Made by a program: the position numbers and the translations under genes. Positions 55,596 through 64,000 of a DNA stretch of 64,000 nucleotides are shown piece by piece. Source of the stretch: an uncultured Mediterraneibacter sp. (GTDB lineage Bacteria; Bacillota; Clostridia; Lachnospirales; Lachnospiraceae). Below the pieces are notes generated by a model. It worked only from the letters and a program-made list of their open reading frames with translations, was not told where the DNA came from and did not search any database. Position 1 is the stretch's first letter; every line of letters starts with the position of its first letter. Location of the stretch: NCBI GenBank assembly GCA_944377745.1, contig CALWFV010000001.1:124001-188000 (forward strand), read 5' to 3'.

Positions 55596-57110
55596 CTAAT
55601 TCTTAAAATACTTCCACGCAGACGACAGACCGTCGATCACAGCCCTGTATCTCTGGTATTTTTCCTGATAGATCTGCGCGTATTCTTTCCTCGGCTGGAC
55701 CGTCTTTGTGATGGTCACTGTCCTGCTGATCGCAGTCGGATAATCAGGATAGATGCCTGCCGCGATCCCTGCCGCCATGGCTGCGCCCTGGGCGCCCAGT
55801 TCTTTATCCTCGATCACATCGATGGGGATCTGGAGCACATCCGCAAAGATCTGCACCCATACATCCGAATTAGCCGCTCCGCCTGAAAGCCTTACAGACG
55901 AAGGGATTTCTCTGTTCTTCAGCAGCTTTCTCACATGAGTGTAATGCGAGAAGACAATCCCCTCATACACTGCGCGGAGCATATGATGTTTGTTGTGGAA
56001 CGCGGTCAACCCTACAAAAGTTCCTTTTGCCAGGGCGTCCTCATTGGAACCGTTCAGGAACGGAAGGAATATGATATCGCTGTCCTGCGGCTCTATCTCC
56101 TCCACCCACTTATTTGTGATGTCGTACACAGATCCGCCTGCCGCCTTCGCCTCTGCCTTTTCATAGGACATAAGGTTTCGGATGAACCATTCCATATTTC
56201 CTGCGGATGTGGGGCTGGACTCCTCTACCAGGAAGTACCCCGGGATACAGAACATGGAGTTGAGCGCCACAGTCCCGTTGGTCACCGGCGTCTTCCGGAT
56301 AAACTCATTGATGCTCCAGGTTCCCGCGATCATACACATCTCATTTTCATCGGACAGACCGGACGCGATCCCGCAGGCGTTCACATCGAACATTCCCGCC
56401 GCAGCCGGGATCCCTTCCGGAAGCAGAGTCTTCTCCGACGCTTCCTTCGTGACATATCCGCAGATATCGGACGAGTATTTCAGCGGCGGGAGCTTGTCGT
56501 ATACTTCTCCCAACCCGAACAGTTCCATCAGTTCCCTGTCATATGCCTTTGTAGTCAGGTTCACAAAATTTGCCCCGGAAAAATCCGTATACTCCGCGTA
56601 TGCTTCTCCCGTGAGCATAAACCGGATATAATCCTTCACCGCGAAAATATACTGCGTCCTCTTCAGCACTTCCGGGTCATTGTCCCTAATCCACGCCAGG
56701 ATGCTCACCGGCTGGCAGGCAAGGATATCCTGGAAGGTCTTCTCATACACCTTTTCCTTCGTCCCGTCCTGCGCCCATTTTTCTACATATTCCCACGCAC
56801 GCGCGTCCGTGGAAATGATCCCGTTATAGGAAGGCTTCCCGTCATATCCCACCATGTACAGCCCCTTCCCGTGACCGGAAAAAGATACTCCCGCGATATC
56901 TTTCGGATCGATCCCGCTTTTTTGGATTGCCTCCCGGACCGCCTGCGCGTTCACTTCCCACAGTTCATTCATATCCCGTTCCGTGTAGCCGGACTTGGGA
57001 GTGAGCGTCACCGTAGGCACGCTTGCCACCGAAATCTGTCTCCCGTCTTCATCAAAGACCGCCGCCTTTGAAAAAGTACCTCCATTGTCAATTCCAACCA
57101 AATACCTCAT
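55596..57110 (-). CDS. FGGY-family carbohydrate kinase (L-xylulokinase-like)
   Basis: Sugar kinase of 504 residues. The ATP motif GIDNGGTFSKAAVFD and the C-terminal LSGGAANSDVWVQIFADV are FGGY signatures. The VSFSGHGKGLYMVGYDG sequence suggests the LyxK/xylulokinase branch. The substrate is not certain. It stands alone without a transporter or isomerase. Confidence 0.88.
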   Translation of the reverse strand: MRYLVGIDNGGTFSKAAVFDEDGRQISVASVPTVTLTPKSGYTERDMNELWEVNAQAVREAIQKSGIDPKDIAGVSFSGHGKGLYMVGYDGKPSYNGIISTDARAWEYVEKWAQDGTKEKVYEKTFQDILACQPVSILAWIRDNDPEVLKRTQYIFAVKDYIRFMLTGEAYAEYTDFSGANFVNLTTKAYDRELMELFGLGEVYDKLPPLKYSSDICGYVTKEASEKTLLPEGIPAAAGMFDVNACGIASGLSDENEMCMIAGTWSINEFIRKTPVTNGTVALNSMFCIPGYFLVEESSPTSAGNMEWFIRNLMSYEKAEAKAAGGSVYDITNKWVEEIEPQDSDIIFLPFLNGSNEDALAKGTFVGLTAFHNKHHMLRAVYEGIVFSHYTHVRKLLKNREIPSSVRLSGGAANSDVWVQIFADVLQIPIDVIEDKELGAQGAAMAAGIAAGIYPDYPTAISRTVTITKTVQPRKEYAQIYQEKYQRYRAVIDGLSSAWKYFKN

Positions 57111-57208
57111 CGACTTACCTCCTGGTGCTTCTGTATTTTTATCACTGCAAAACGTTGTCTATATTATACAGAATAAGGCGCTTAAGCACAATATAATCAG
57201 GACAATCT

Positions 57209-58069
57209 CTACAAAATATATTTTTTTACCGCCTCCGCCACACCATCCCGGTCATTGGTTCCGGTAATCACATCCGCCGCCTTTTTCAGTTCCGACACTG
57301 CATTTCCCATGGCGATCTTAAGACCTGACGCCTGAAACATGGACAGGTCATTTTCTCCGTCTCCGATACAGGCAGTCTCCTCCTTCCGGATCCCCAGGTG
57401 AGCCGCCAATGCCTGAAGCGCATTCCCCTTGGATGCGCCCGAGGCGAACACCTCCACATACAACCGGGTATACGCAGCGGAGAGCTCCGGAAAACCGGAA
57501 AGTACTGCGCGGATTTCGTCCTTTGCCGACGGGGACATGAAATAAAACTGCAGTTCCTCTACCTCATGACTGCTCGTTCTCACGGTCCCGGACATGTCAC
57601 GCACCCATCTCACTGCTCCGGCATCCCTTCCATATATAAGATGTCCCAGCAGAACAAGGAGCCTTCCCTGAAGTAGGTATTCATGATTTATATGGGAGGT
57701 GACTCCCAGTCGGATCTTCCTGCACCGTTCCAACAGTTCCAGGGCAGACTTTCCCGGTATCATCTCCTGAAAGATTTCCTTCTTCTCCACAATATCAGTC
57801 ACCTGGGCTCCGTTGGATGCGATCACATAGCGGAACAATCCCCGATTCTTTTGGGCATCATCTGCTGTCTTTCCATAGCCTGCTGTATTTTTTCTTACGG
57901 TTCCTGCCGCCAGTCTGTGGGGTATGCACGCCATACTCCGCCCGGTGGCGGGAACCACTGTGATCCCCGCTGCCGCTGCGTCTCTCAGCGCCCGGATCGT
58001 TCCGTCTGTGATCCGGCTCCTTCTGTCCAGACAGGTCCCGTCCATATCCACCGCGAGAAGCTTTATCAT
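57209..58069 (-). CDS. HAD-family phosphatase (Cof type)
   Basis: Hydrolase of 286 residues. The nucleophile Asp is in LAVDMDGTCLD at the start; the C-terminal metal-binding motif is CIGDGENDLSMFQ. The C2 cap sits between, as in Cof-like phosphatases of sugar phosphates. GGGAGGAACAGCAG precedes the ATG. The frame runs upstream through the small gene but without homology. Confidence 0.93.
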   Translation of the reverse strand: MIKLLAVDMDGTCLDRRSRITDGTIRALRDAAAAGITVVPATGRSMACIPHRLAAGTVRKNTAGYGKTADDAQKNRGLFRYVIASNGAQVTDIVEKKEIFQEMIPGKSALELLERCRKIRLGVTSHINHEYLLQGRLLVLLGHLIYGRDAGAVRWVRDMSGTVRTSSHEVEELQFYFMSPSAKDEIRAVLSGFPELSAAYTRLYVEVFASGASKGNALQALAAHLGIRKEETACIGDGENDLSMFQASGLKIAMGNAVSELKKAADVITGTNDRDGVAEAVKKYIL

Positions 58070-58106
58070 CTGCTGTTCCTCCCTGATGTTCCTCGTTATA
58101 GCTTTA

Positions 58107-58304
58107 TCAAAGCAGTCCGTAAACCTCATACATGCTGAGCATACTCTGGTAAGTCATCTTACGCCCCATGAGCTGCCGGTAGGTGGCAGACTTTGTCTTT
58201 CCTTTCTCCTTCAGATCATCCATCTGTCTCTGGATACTGTCATGTTCCTTCTGAATGTTCTGCAGCATCTTCTCAAATGCTTCCAGCCTCTGCGTCTTTT
58301 CCAC
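58107..58304 (-). CDS. Small helical protein of unknown function
   Basis: The 65 residues from a GTG are strongly helical and charged (RLEAFEKMLQNIQKEHDSI, then KSATYRQLMGRKMTYQSML). AGGAGG lies 10 bases upstream. It lies 38 bp before the HAD gene and may be cotranscribed. No family was recognised; similar small proteins in Clostridia are often unnamed. Confidence 0.6.
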   Translation of the reverse strand: MEKTQRLEAFEKMLQNIQKEHDSIQRQMDDLKEKGKTKSATYRQLMGRKMTYQSMLSMYEVYGLL

Positions 58305-58333
58305 TTGATAAACACCTCCTGTAAAATGACTTT

Positions 58334-58359
58334 GGCTGTATCCCCGTGAGGATACAGCC
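58334..58359. terminator. Hairpin between AIM24 and the small gene
   Basis: GGCTGTATCC and GGATACAGCC form a perfect 10-bp stem with a 6-nt loop. A T-tract is poor on both sides, so it may be a terminator or a leader. Confidence 0.5.
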
Positions 58360-58398
58360 TGTATGATCATATTTTCCGATGCCGTCTCTTTTCCGATG

Positions 58399-59157
58399 TC
58401 ACATTACCGGTGCCAGCAATACTTTTCCGGTTCCTCTGTATACATTCACAAGACCTTCCCCTGATGCAGCAGAGCCGATCAGACTCTTTCCGGACCGCTC
58501 TACTGTAAATTCCAGGCTTCCGCTCCAGGCGATGGCAAAGTTTCCGTCCACTTTGAGCACATCATTGTCCAGAGTAACTTCCACCAGTTCTTCCTTCGGA
58601 CAGAATGATTCCAGGCAGACAACGCCTTCTCCCTGGATCCCAAGATTAAACAGTCCCTCGTTTCCCGCTGCTGCCGAAGACAGGTTCGATCTCATGACCG
58701 CTTTATGTTTCAGCGACGCCTCGCATGCGAGGAAGAGCCCGTCGTCAAGTACGATGGATCCGTTCCAGTCGCGCAGGTTCACAAGGATGATGTGTTTATA
58801 CGTCGGTTCCAGCACAAGCAGTCCGTTCCCTTTATATTCCGGCTTGATCGCGGATTCCTTTGTGACAGATCCCCTCACCGCTTTTCCGAAAAGGTCCCCC
58901 ACGCCTTTGATCCCTGTGGTGGCGTTCACATTTCCCGCCATCCACTGCATAGCGCCCGCCTGAATGGTGACATCGGATTTCGAGACATCGCATATCACCT
59001 GTCGTTTTCTCACATTCATCTTTGCAGAATAGTAAGCCACTGCCGCATTAGACGGCATCACGCTCAGATCCCTCTGGTACTCGACCACTGTAAACGCTCC
59101 CAGAGAATCCAATACCTTCACATCATCGTTGTCGGTAAAATTGCTGATCTTAAACAT
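58399..59157 (-). CDS. AIM24-family protein
   Basis: The 252 residues form a beta-rich fold of the AIM24/DUF124 family (tryptophan RNA-binding attenuator-like). The motifs are MQWMAGNV and GLFNLGIQGEGVVCLES. The function is unknown. The chosen ATG is six codons past the first. Separate from the ABC genes by about 130 bp. Confidence 0.87.
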   Translation of the reverse strand: MFKISNFTDNDDVKVLDSLGAFTVVEYQRDLSVMPSNAAVAYYSAKMNVRKRQVICDVSKSDVTIQAGAMQWMAGNVNATTGIKGVGDLFGKAVRGSVTKESAIKPEYKGNGLLVLEPTYKHIILVNLRDWNGSIVLDDGLFLACEASLKHKAVMRSNLSSAAAGNEGLFNLGIQGEGVVCLESFCPKEELVEVTLDNDVLKVDGNFAIAWSGSLEFTVERSGKSLIGSAASGEGLVNVYRGTGKVLLAPVM

Positions 59158-59288
59158 CCTGTACCCCGCTTTCATGAAATAATGTTTTCTGTTCCGTTAT
59201 GTCCCAGTATACAGGAACTGTACATATTTGTCAGCTTTTTTCCGCTCCTTTCCGTGAGGACTTTTGAAGGACCGCCGCATCCCCGCTC

Positions 59289-61385
59289 TTACAGCACGAT
59301 CTCTTCCGCCTTTTTCTTTACATTCCGGTAGATCACATAGAAGAACAGGAGCACCAGAACGCAGACCACACCAAGGATTCCGAAATTCTTTATCTCCGAA
59401 GCAGTGTAGCGTCCGTCATTCGTCCAGTTCTGTACCAGGACAAAGATCATTCCCACAGCGCAGCCCAGCACTCCCGGATAAGTGAATATCTTTGCAAGCT
59501 GGCTTTTCAGGATCCATTTTCGATAAGACGCATCCGCGCCCAGCTTTTTCAGGCTGAAGAACACATCCCGGTTATCCGCCGCGACAGAGATTCCCCTTAC
59601 ATAGGTCATGACCGCTGCCGTGGCAAGGGTGATGATAAAGATGTACAGGCAGAGCATGACGTACACGCTGATGCTCTGCAGGATATCCTGGCTGTACACG
59701 ATCCTGAAATCCGGCACATATTTCCACTCGTCAAAGAACCGGGTATTATCCGGAGTCACATCCAGCAGTCCGGAATATGCATACTCCTCTCCTGCTTCCT
59801 GTGCTCTTTTCTCCTCCCATCTGTCATAGAGGCTCATCACGAAAGTCTCCCCGGAAGCGCCTTCAATATACATTGCATACAATGTTTTTGCAAATGGATA
59901 TGAACCCTCCAGATCCTCCACGTCAAACATGACAAGATGCTCGGTCCATGTCCTGCTGATCCCTTCTGTCAGCTCCCAATAGTCCCCGTTGTCGATCACA
60001 TAGACATAAGGATCTGACATAAGGGGCAGATTTCCATCTTCCAGTGTCCCGGCAAAGGCAAGTTCCTTCCCTGTCCCCGTGTCCGGATTTGCCGCACGGT
60101 ACAGACCGTCCACATGTTCCCAGATATTTTCTTTATATCCCGGCGTGATCACAGTCCGGTAGGTACCGGACTCCACCTCAGCCTCTCTGCCGGTCAGCTT
60201 CTGCCATGTCTCCTCTGAGAGGAACAGTGCCGTTTTCGCATTATCCCGATCCACCGATACATAGCTTCCGTCATCTGTGTAGTCCGTAGTATTGTAGGAA
60301 ATGACCAGTCCCGCGGCGCTCTCCTCCGCATAATCCCGGATCTGTACACCATACTCCTCCGCCGTATCAAATATCTGTTTCTTCGTGAGCTTGTTCTCTC
60401 CTGCCGGATAATGCATGGCAAATCCCCTCGTATTCTCCATGGTGCCCAGGCTGCCCGAATCAAAATAAGTCAGTCCGAAGGAAAAAGCAAACAGGCAGGC
60501 AAACAGGAGCAGGACGATCACGCACATATTCCTTGTTGTGGATCTTGCCGTAAAGCGCATCAGGCTGACTGACACCATATTTTTGTAGAACCGCTTTCTG
60601 CTCCGCTTCTCTCTGCTTCCTCCCACGATATTCAACAGCACCAGATAAATTCCCGCCACCGCGGGGATATAGAACAGGTTGACAGCGGGAGGGGCGCTTT
60701 TCCCCAGCAGATAGACGCTCATCTGGGGGATCCCCAGAGACAGAAAGATTCCAAGAGGTATCATCACGATCCCTGCCGGGAGCGTCCAGGAAGGTATCTT
60801 TTTCACCATCTCCGGCTGATGCCGGGTACGCAGGATCTTCATGATATCCGTGCGCCGTACAAACCGGTATCCCGCAGCGCCCAGAAGAAGTGTCAGGACA
60901 AGCGCGAATCCCGCGCCCACGAGAAATCCCCGGATTCCCAGCCGGTAGGCCATATCATCCGTGGAAACCAGGAACAGTTCAAACAATTTCCAGATCAGCC
61001 ATGACGCCGGGACCGCCGCTGCAAGACCTGCGAGGGAAGCCGATGCCGCAAGCGAAAAAAGTTCCCGGAAGAGCATCCGGTCCAGGTTCCGTTTCTTCTC
61101 TCCCAACGCCAGGAAGATCCCGTACTCCCGGCTTTTGTAACGGAAAAACAACAGGGACGCATACAGGGTAAAGATAGCGCACCCCACCGCCGTCGCCCCC
61201 ATAAGAAGCCCCGCCATCTTCCTGGTATCCCCGCCCTCCGGCAGGAAATCCTGCACTGTAGGTCCGAAATACATCAGCGCAAAGGCACCGATCAGGAGCA
61301 CGGACAGGAAGATGCAAAATGCCAGCATCCTGTACTGCCCTCTGTTCTTTTCTCTCAGTTTTGCGAACAGCTCACTCCTCGTCAT
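59289..61385 (-). CDS. FtsX-type ABC permease (BceB-like)
   Basis: Membrane subunit of about 698 residues. Helices near 20-40, 55-80, 110-150 and 170-195 precede the first FtsX domain (FALGEKKRNLDRMLFRE). A large external domain (about 320-560) lies before three C-terminal helices. This 10-helix plan with a big loop resembles BceB/VraG-like peptide resistance transporters. The substrate is unknown. Two tandem ATGs follow GGAGGTGA; the gene overlaps the ATPase by 14 bp. Confidence 0.9.
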   Translation of the reverse strand: MTRSELFAKLREKNRGQYRMLAFCIFLSVLLIGAFALMYFGPTVQDFLPEGGDTRKMAGLLMGATAVGCAIFTLYASLLFFRYKSREYGIFLALGEKKRNLDRMLFRELFSLAASASLAGLAAAVPASWLIWKLFELFLVSTDDMAYRLGIRGFLVGAGFALVLTLLLGAAGYRFVRRTDIMKILRTRHQPEMVKKIPSWTLPAGIVMIPLGIFLSLGIPQMSVYLLGKSAPPAVNLFYIPAVAGIYLVLLNIVGGSREKRSRKRFYKNMVSVSLMRFTARSTTRNMCVIVLLLFACLFAFSFGLTYFDSGSLGTMENTRGFAMHYPAGENKLTKKQIFDTAEEYGVQIRDYAEESAAGLVISYNTTDYTDDGSYVSVDRDNAKTALFLSEETWQKLTGREAEVESGTYRTVITPGYKENIWEHVDGLYRAANPDTGTGKELAFAGTLEDGNLPLMSDPYVYVIDNGDYWELTEGISRTWTEHLVMFDVEDLEGSYPFAKTLYAMYIEGASGETFVMSLYDRWEEKRAQEAGEEYAYSGLLDVTPDNTRFFDEWKYVPDFRIVYSQDILQSISVYVMLCLYIFIITLATAAVMTYVRGISVAADNRDVFFSLKKLGADASYRKWILKSQLAKIFTYPGVLGCAVGMIFVLVQNWTNDGRYTASEIKNFGILGVVCVLVLLFFYVIYRNVKKKAEEIVL

Positions 61386-62127
61386 CATCCTCACCTCCCA
61401 GTTCTCTGAGCACTTCCAGAAGTTCATCCATAAACTCCCGCCTCGTCCCCTTCCTTGTCAGTTCTGTAAAGATCGCCCCATCTCTTAACACGATGACCTT
61501 GTCGCAGAATGACGCTGCAAAGCTGTCATGCGTCACCATGAATATGGTTGCCCCCATCTCATTTTTTGCCTGCAGGAACGCATCGATCACAGCGCGGCAG
61601 GAGCGGCTGTCGAGATTGCCGGTAGGCTCGTCGGCGAGCAGGATATAAGGCGAGTTCATGAGTGCCCGCGCCACCGCGGTCCTCTGCTTCTCTCCACCGG
61701 AGATCTCCGCCGGGTATTTGTCCCGGATCCTTCCGATCCCGAAAACCTCACAGAACCTCTCCGCCTTTGCTTCCATCTGCGGAACCGGTCTGTCCGCGAT
61801 CACCTGGGGCAGACAGATATTCTCGAATACCGTCAGTCCGTCCAGGAGCATGAAATCCTGGAAGACAAATCCCAGATTCTGGTTTCTCACTTTCGCAAGC
61901 TCCGCTTCATCCAGTCCGGAAATGTCCTGTCCGTTCAGAAAGATCCTGCCCGAATCATGCGGGATAAAACAGGAGATACAGTCCAAAAGCGTGGTCTTTC
62001 CCGACCCGCTCGGTCCCATCACCGCCACAAACTCTCCTTTCTCCACCTGAAACGACAGATGCTTCAGCACCGGGTAGACATGCTCCCCTGTGCGGTATGT
62101 TTTATTCAGCTCTTCAACTCTCAGCAT
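61372..62127 (-). CDS. ABC transporter ATP-binding protein (BceA-like)
   Basis: The 251 residues have Walker A GPSGSGKTT, Q-loop FQDFMLLD, signature ISGGEKQRTAVAR, Walker B ILLADEPTGNLDS and MVTHDSF. The C-terminal tail ends in Glu/Asp residues (GGEDDDEE). AGGAGGAAATATT precedes the ATG. It is divergent from the second LytTR system. Confidence 0.93.
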   Translation of the reverse strand: MLRVEELNKTYRTGEHVYPVLKHLSFQVEKGEFVAVMGPSGSGKTTLLDCISCFIPHDSGRIFLNGQDISGLDEAELAKVRNQNLGFVFQDFMLLDGLTVFENICLPQVIADRPVPQMEAKAERFCEVFGIGRIRDKYPAEISGGEKQRTAVARALMNSPYILLADEPTGNLDSRSCRAVIDAFLQAKNEMGATIFMVTHDSFAASFCDKVIVLRDGAIFTELTRKGTRREFMDELLEVLRELGGEDDDEE

Positions 62128-62186
62128 AATATTTCCTCCTGATCCCTTCTTTGCGTCTGACACTCCATATGTCTGATACTTCATTT

Positions 62187-62192
62187 ATTATA
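62187..62192 (-). promoter_or_regulatory. ABC cassette 2 promoter (-10)
   Basis: TATAAT on the minus strand; the -35 at 17 bp (TGGTTT) is poor, which fits an activator-dependent promoter. Confidence 0.5.
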
Positions 62193-62226
62193 AAAACAGC
62201 GTCATCTGAAAACCATTTTGCAAAAA

Positions 62227-62256
62227 GGTAAGTTTTGAAGGGATTTCGGAAAGTTT
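62227..62256. promoter_or_regulatory. LytTR-type direct repeat 2, 21-bp period
   Basis: GGTAAGTTT (62227-62235) recurs as GGAAAGTTT (62248-62256), offset 21 bp, as in the first cassette. It lies between the divergent ABC and LytTR genes, 11 bp upstream of the ABC -35. Confidence 0.65.
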
Positions 62257-62312
62257 GGCTGGTTATTCATTATTCACTGTACCAGGGTATGGCGCTTTCC
62301 TCTAAAATCAGA

Positions 62313-62318
62313 TATAAT
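62313..62318 (+). promoter_or_regulatory. LytTR gene -10 element
   Basis: TATAAT, 41 bp before the regulator ATG; no good -35. Confidence 0.5.
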
Positions 62319-62358
62319 GGAGAACGGCAATCTGCAAAAACAAAGAAGGAGCACATAT

Positions 62359-63060
62359 ATGGAGATCTGTATCTGCGATGACGAGAAAAAAATGAGAAAT
62401 GCCCTGCGAAATGCAGTGGAGACAGAACTGCAGCTAAACGGCGTCTCCTGCGCTTTAAAGGAATTTTCATCCGGGGAGGCACTGCTTTGTTCTCTCGAGA
62501 CTTCGGAACCGGATATCCTCTTCCTGGATATTGAAATGAAAGGTCTGAACGGAATGGAGACTGCTCACAGGCTGAGAGAACGATGCCGCAGGACCGTGAT
62601 CATCTTTGTCACCGCCTATCCGGATTATGTGTTCCAGGGGTATGAAGTCCATGCCTTCCACTATATCCTGAAGCCTTACCGGGAAGAAAAGATCCGTGAA
62701 GTGCTGCGTCTCGCCCTGGAAGAGACAGAGCGTCTGGAAGACCGATATTTCCTTATCGAGCAGAAAAGCCGGAGCCTGAAGATCCCGCTAAAGGATATCG
62801 TCTATTTCAGGAGCGACCGCAAAAAGGTTTCTGCCGTGACAAATGGCCGCACTTATGAATTCTACGGGAAACTGGCGGACATCGAATCGGAGCTGCCGGA
62901 ATATTTTATCCGCATCCACAACCGTTATCTTGTGAATCTGCGCCACGTTACAGACCTTGACGCTTCCTCCTGCATCTGCGGAGGAGAGGAACTCCCGGTA
63001 AGCCGTCCGAACCGTCATTCTCTTGCAGCCGCGTTTGCCAGAAATATGCTGGGCGGCTGA
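62359..63060 (+). CDS. LytTR-family response regulator
   Basis: The 233 residues have a receiver domain with DDE at 7-9, Asp57 in LFLDIEM, and Lys in YILKPYRE. The LytTR domain (about 130-233) includes KDIVYFRSDRKKVSAV and RIHNRYLVNLRHV. It is a paralogue of the regulator at 30.8 kb. AAGGAGCACATAT precedes the chosen ATG. Confidence 0.94.
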   Translation: MEICICDDEKKMRNALRNAVETELQLNGVSCALKEFSSGEALLCSLETSEPDILFLDIEMKGLNGMETAHRLRERCRRTVIIFVTAYPDYVFQGYEVHAFHYILKPYREEKIREVLRLALEETERLEDRYFLIEQKSRSLKIPLKDIVYFRSDRKKVSAVTNGRTYEFYGKLADIESELPEYFIRIHNRYLVNLRHVTDLDASSCICGGEELPVSRPNRHSLAAAFARNMLGG

Positions 63061-63091
63061 TTCCGGTCTGATAAAAGGAGGGGGAACTCAT

Positions 63092-64000
63092 ATGGAGACA
63101 TTGATCCATTTTCTCAGTATCATTCTTTATCTTATACAGGGCTGCTTTTTCTATAAGTCTGTCTGCTGCGCCATCCGCCCGCTGAATTCCCTCCCGGGGA
63201 AACTGCTGGCGTGGTTCCTGTTGAGCATGACAGGAAGCGTCAGGTTCTTTGCCGGGGATCCGGTCAATATCATCGGAACGCTCGGTCTTTTTCTCGCGGC
63301 GGTCTTTCTCCTTTTCCGGGGGCAGTGGTTCGTCAAGCTGGGGATTGTCATGATCTTCTATCCGATCATCGCGGCGTTCAATTTTCTGCACAACAGCCTG
63401 GGCGCAAATATCTTTTTTTCCTTTTCAGATGATATGGGGTTAAAAAACTATATCTTTTCCGTCCTGGCACAGGTCTTTCTGATCCTGTTCTGGTATCTCT
63501 TCCACAGGTTTATGGGCGAACGCCTTTCGAGGACATGCGGGGTGCTGGACCGGCGGTCCTGGATACTCCTCACTGTCATCTGCCTGGCTTCGCTGACTGC
63601 GGTCATCAGTCTGATCTGCTTTAATTTCTCCTCCGCTGTTGTACCCGCAGTCTATCCCTGCATGATAGCCTGCATCGTCACTAATTTTGGCAGCATCGGT
63701 CTTGCCGCCCGGCTTGCCGACACCGTCCTGGCGGATATGGATCGCAGGAATCTTCTGCTTCAGAAAAGCTACTATGAAGAACTGGACCGAAACCAGCAGC
63801 AGATCCGGAAGCTCCGGCACGATATGAATAACCATCTCTCTGTTCTGGAGGGACTTCTGGAAAAAGGGGATATACAGGACGCGATGGAATATTTCAAGGA
63901 TCTGGAAAAACATGTCCGGACAGGGACCCGCCGTTTCTGTAAAGACAGCATTGTAAACGCCGTGCTCAACGCGAAATACAACGCAGCAGAAGAGTCCGGC
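63092..64000 (+). CDS. GHKL sensor histidine kinase, C-terminus cut by window edge
   Basis: At least 303 residues. Six or seven predicted helices fill residues 5-205, then a coiled region and the phosphoacceptor His243 in KLRHDMNNHLSVLEG. The ATPase domain starts (DSIVNAVLNAKYN) but is cut by the right edge. AAAGGAGGGGGAACTCAT precedes the ATG. It pairs with the regulator 31 bp upstream. Confidence 0.92.
   Translation, partial: METLIHFLSIILYLIQGCFFYKSVCCAIRPLNSLPGKLLAWFLLSMTGSVRFFAGDPVNIIGTLGLFLAAVFLLFRGQWFVKLGIVMIFYPIIAAFNFLHNSLGANIFFSFSDDMGLKNYIFSVLAQVFLILFWYLFHRFMGERLSRTCGVLDRRSWILLTVICLASLTAVISLICFNFSSAVVPAVYPCMIACIVTNFGSIGLAARLADTVLADMDRRNLLLQKSYYEELDRNQQQIRKLRHDMNNHLSVLEGLLEKGDIQDAMEYFKDLEKHVRTGTRRFCKDSIVNAVLNAKYNAAEESG

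Overview
The window reads as chromosomal DNA from an endospore-forming Firmicute of the class Clostridia, most likely a Lachnospiraceae relative. This is inferred from the gene order holA-lepA-hemW-hrcA-grpE-dnaK, the GerMN lipoprotein and CotF-like spore coat proteins, consistent AGGAGG ribosome sites, the many LytTR/GHKL two-component systems with ABC transporters, and roughly balanced base composition. No rRNA, tRNA, CRISPR array, insertion sequence or prophage was found. Almost all of it is a core-like chromosome with small accessory cassettes.

Layout. 1-13.7 kb (all minus strand): the heat-shock genes hrcA-grpE-dnaK (dnaK is cut by the window edge) behind a CIRCE operator; then hemW, lepA, holA, comEC, a GerMN lipoprotein, an OmpR-type two-component system and comEA. 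The comEA promoter carries tandem 11-bp-periodic TGTAA half-sites of the WalR/PhoP type, so this two-component system may regulate its own DNA-uptake operon. 13.7-19.4 kb: a YdcZ transporter and the arginine operon argC-GNAT-argJ-argB-argD, with an ArgR-type box lying on the -10 of a predicted promoter. argG, 25 kb away, has a matching box on its promoter. 19.6-22.8 kb (plus): an ECF sigma factor, a membrane protein, and an ABC ATPase and permease, all overlapping or abutting.

22.9-29.5 kb (minus): proA, feoA, a nitroreductase-crcB-GNAT operon, a small Nif11-like protein, an iron alcohol dehydrogenase, a nicotinamidase-like hydrolase and an 8-oxoguanine glycosylase. 29.7-36.1 kb (plus): an XRE-methyltransferase fusion, then a LytTR regulator, GHKL kinase, ABC ATPase and FtsX-type permease. 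36.2-43.8 kb: a degenerate P-loop protein, a CcdA-TlpA fusion, a hydrolase divergent from a LysR regulator, a PatB-type lyase, an FMN protein, a 1-phosphofructokinase-like sugar kinase and an SRAP protein.

44-58.4 kb: argG, a QueG-like Fe-S protein, an XRE-TPR regulator, an esterase, VanZ, a C39 peptidase, a uracil permease, an M19 dipeptidase, a rubredoxin-glutamate synthase fusion, a PuuD-type amidotransferase, a CotF-like pair, an FGGY kinase, a HAD phosphatase and a small protein. 58.4-64 kb: an AIM24 protein and a second LytTR/GHKL/ABC cassette, divergently arranged and cut at the right edge.

The most interesting signals are regulatory. Both LytTR/ABC cassettes carry a pair of direct repeats exactly 21 bp apart beside the transporter promoter. 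A short hairpin repeat (CACTTGGCGAG...CGAGCTTAGTG) occurs four times, three of them at the predicted 5' end of transcripts. A 140-bp multi-branched inverted-repeat element lies between hemW and hrcA. No clearly new enzymatic system was found; the ECF-sigma/ABC cassette and the repeated leader element are the best candidates for undescribed biology.
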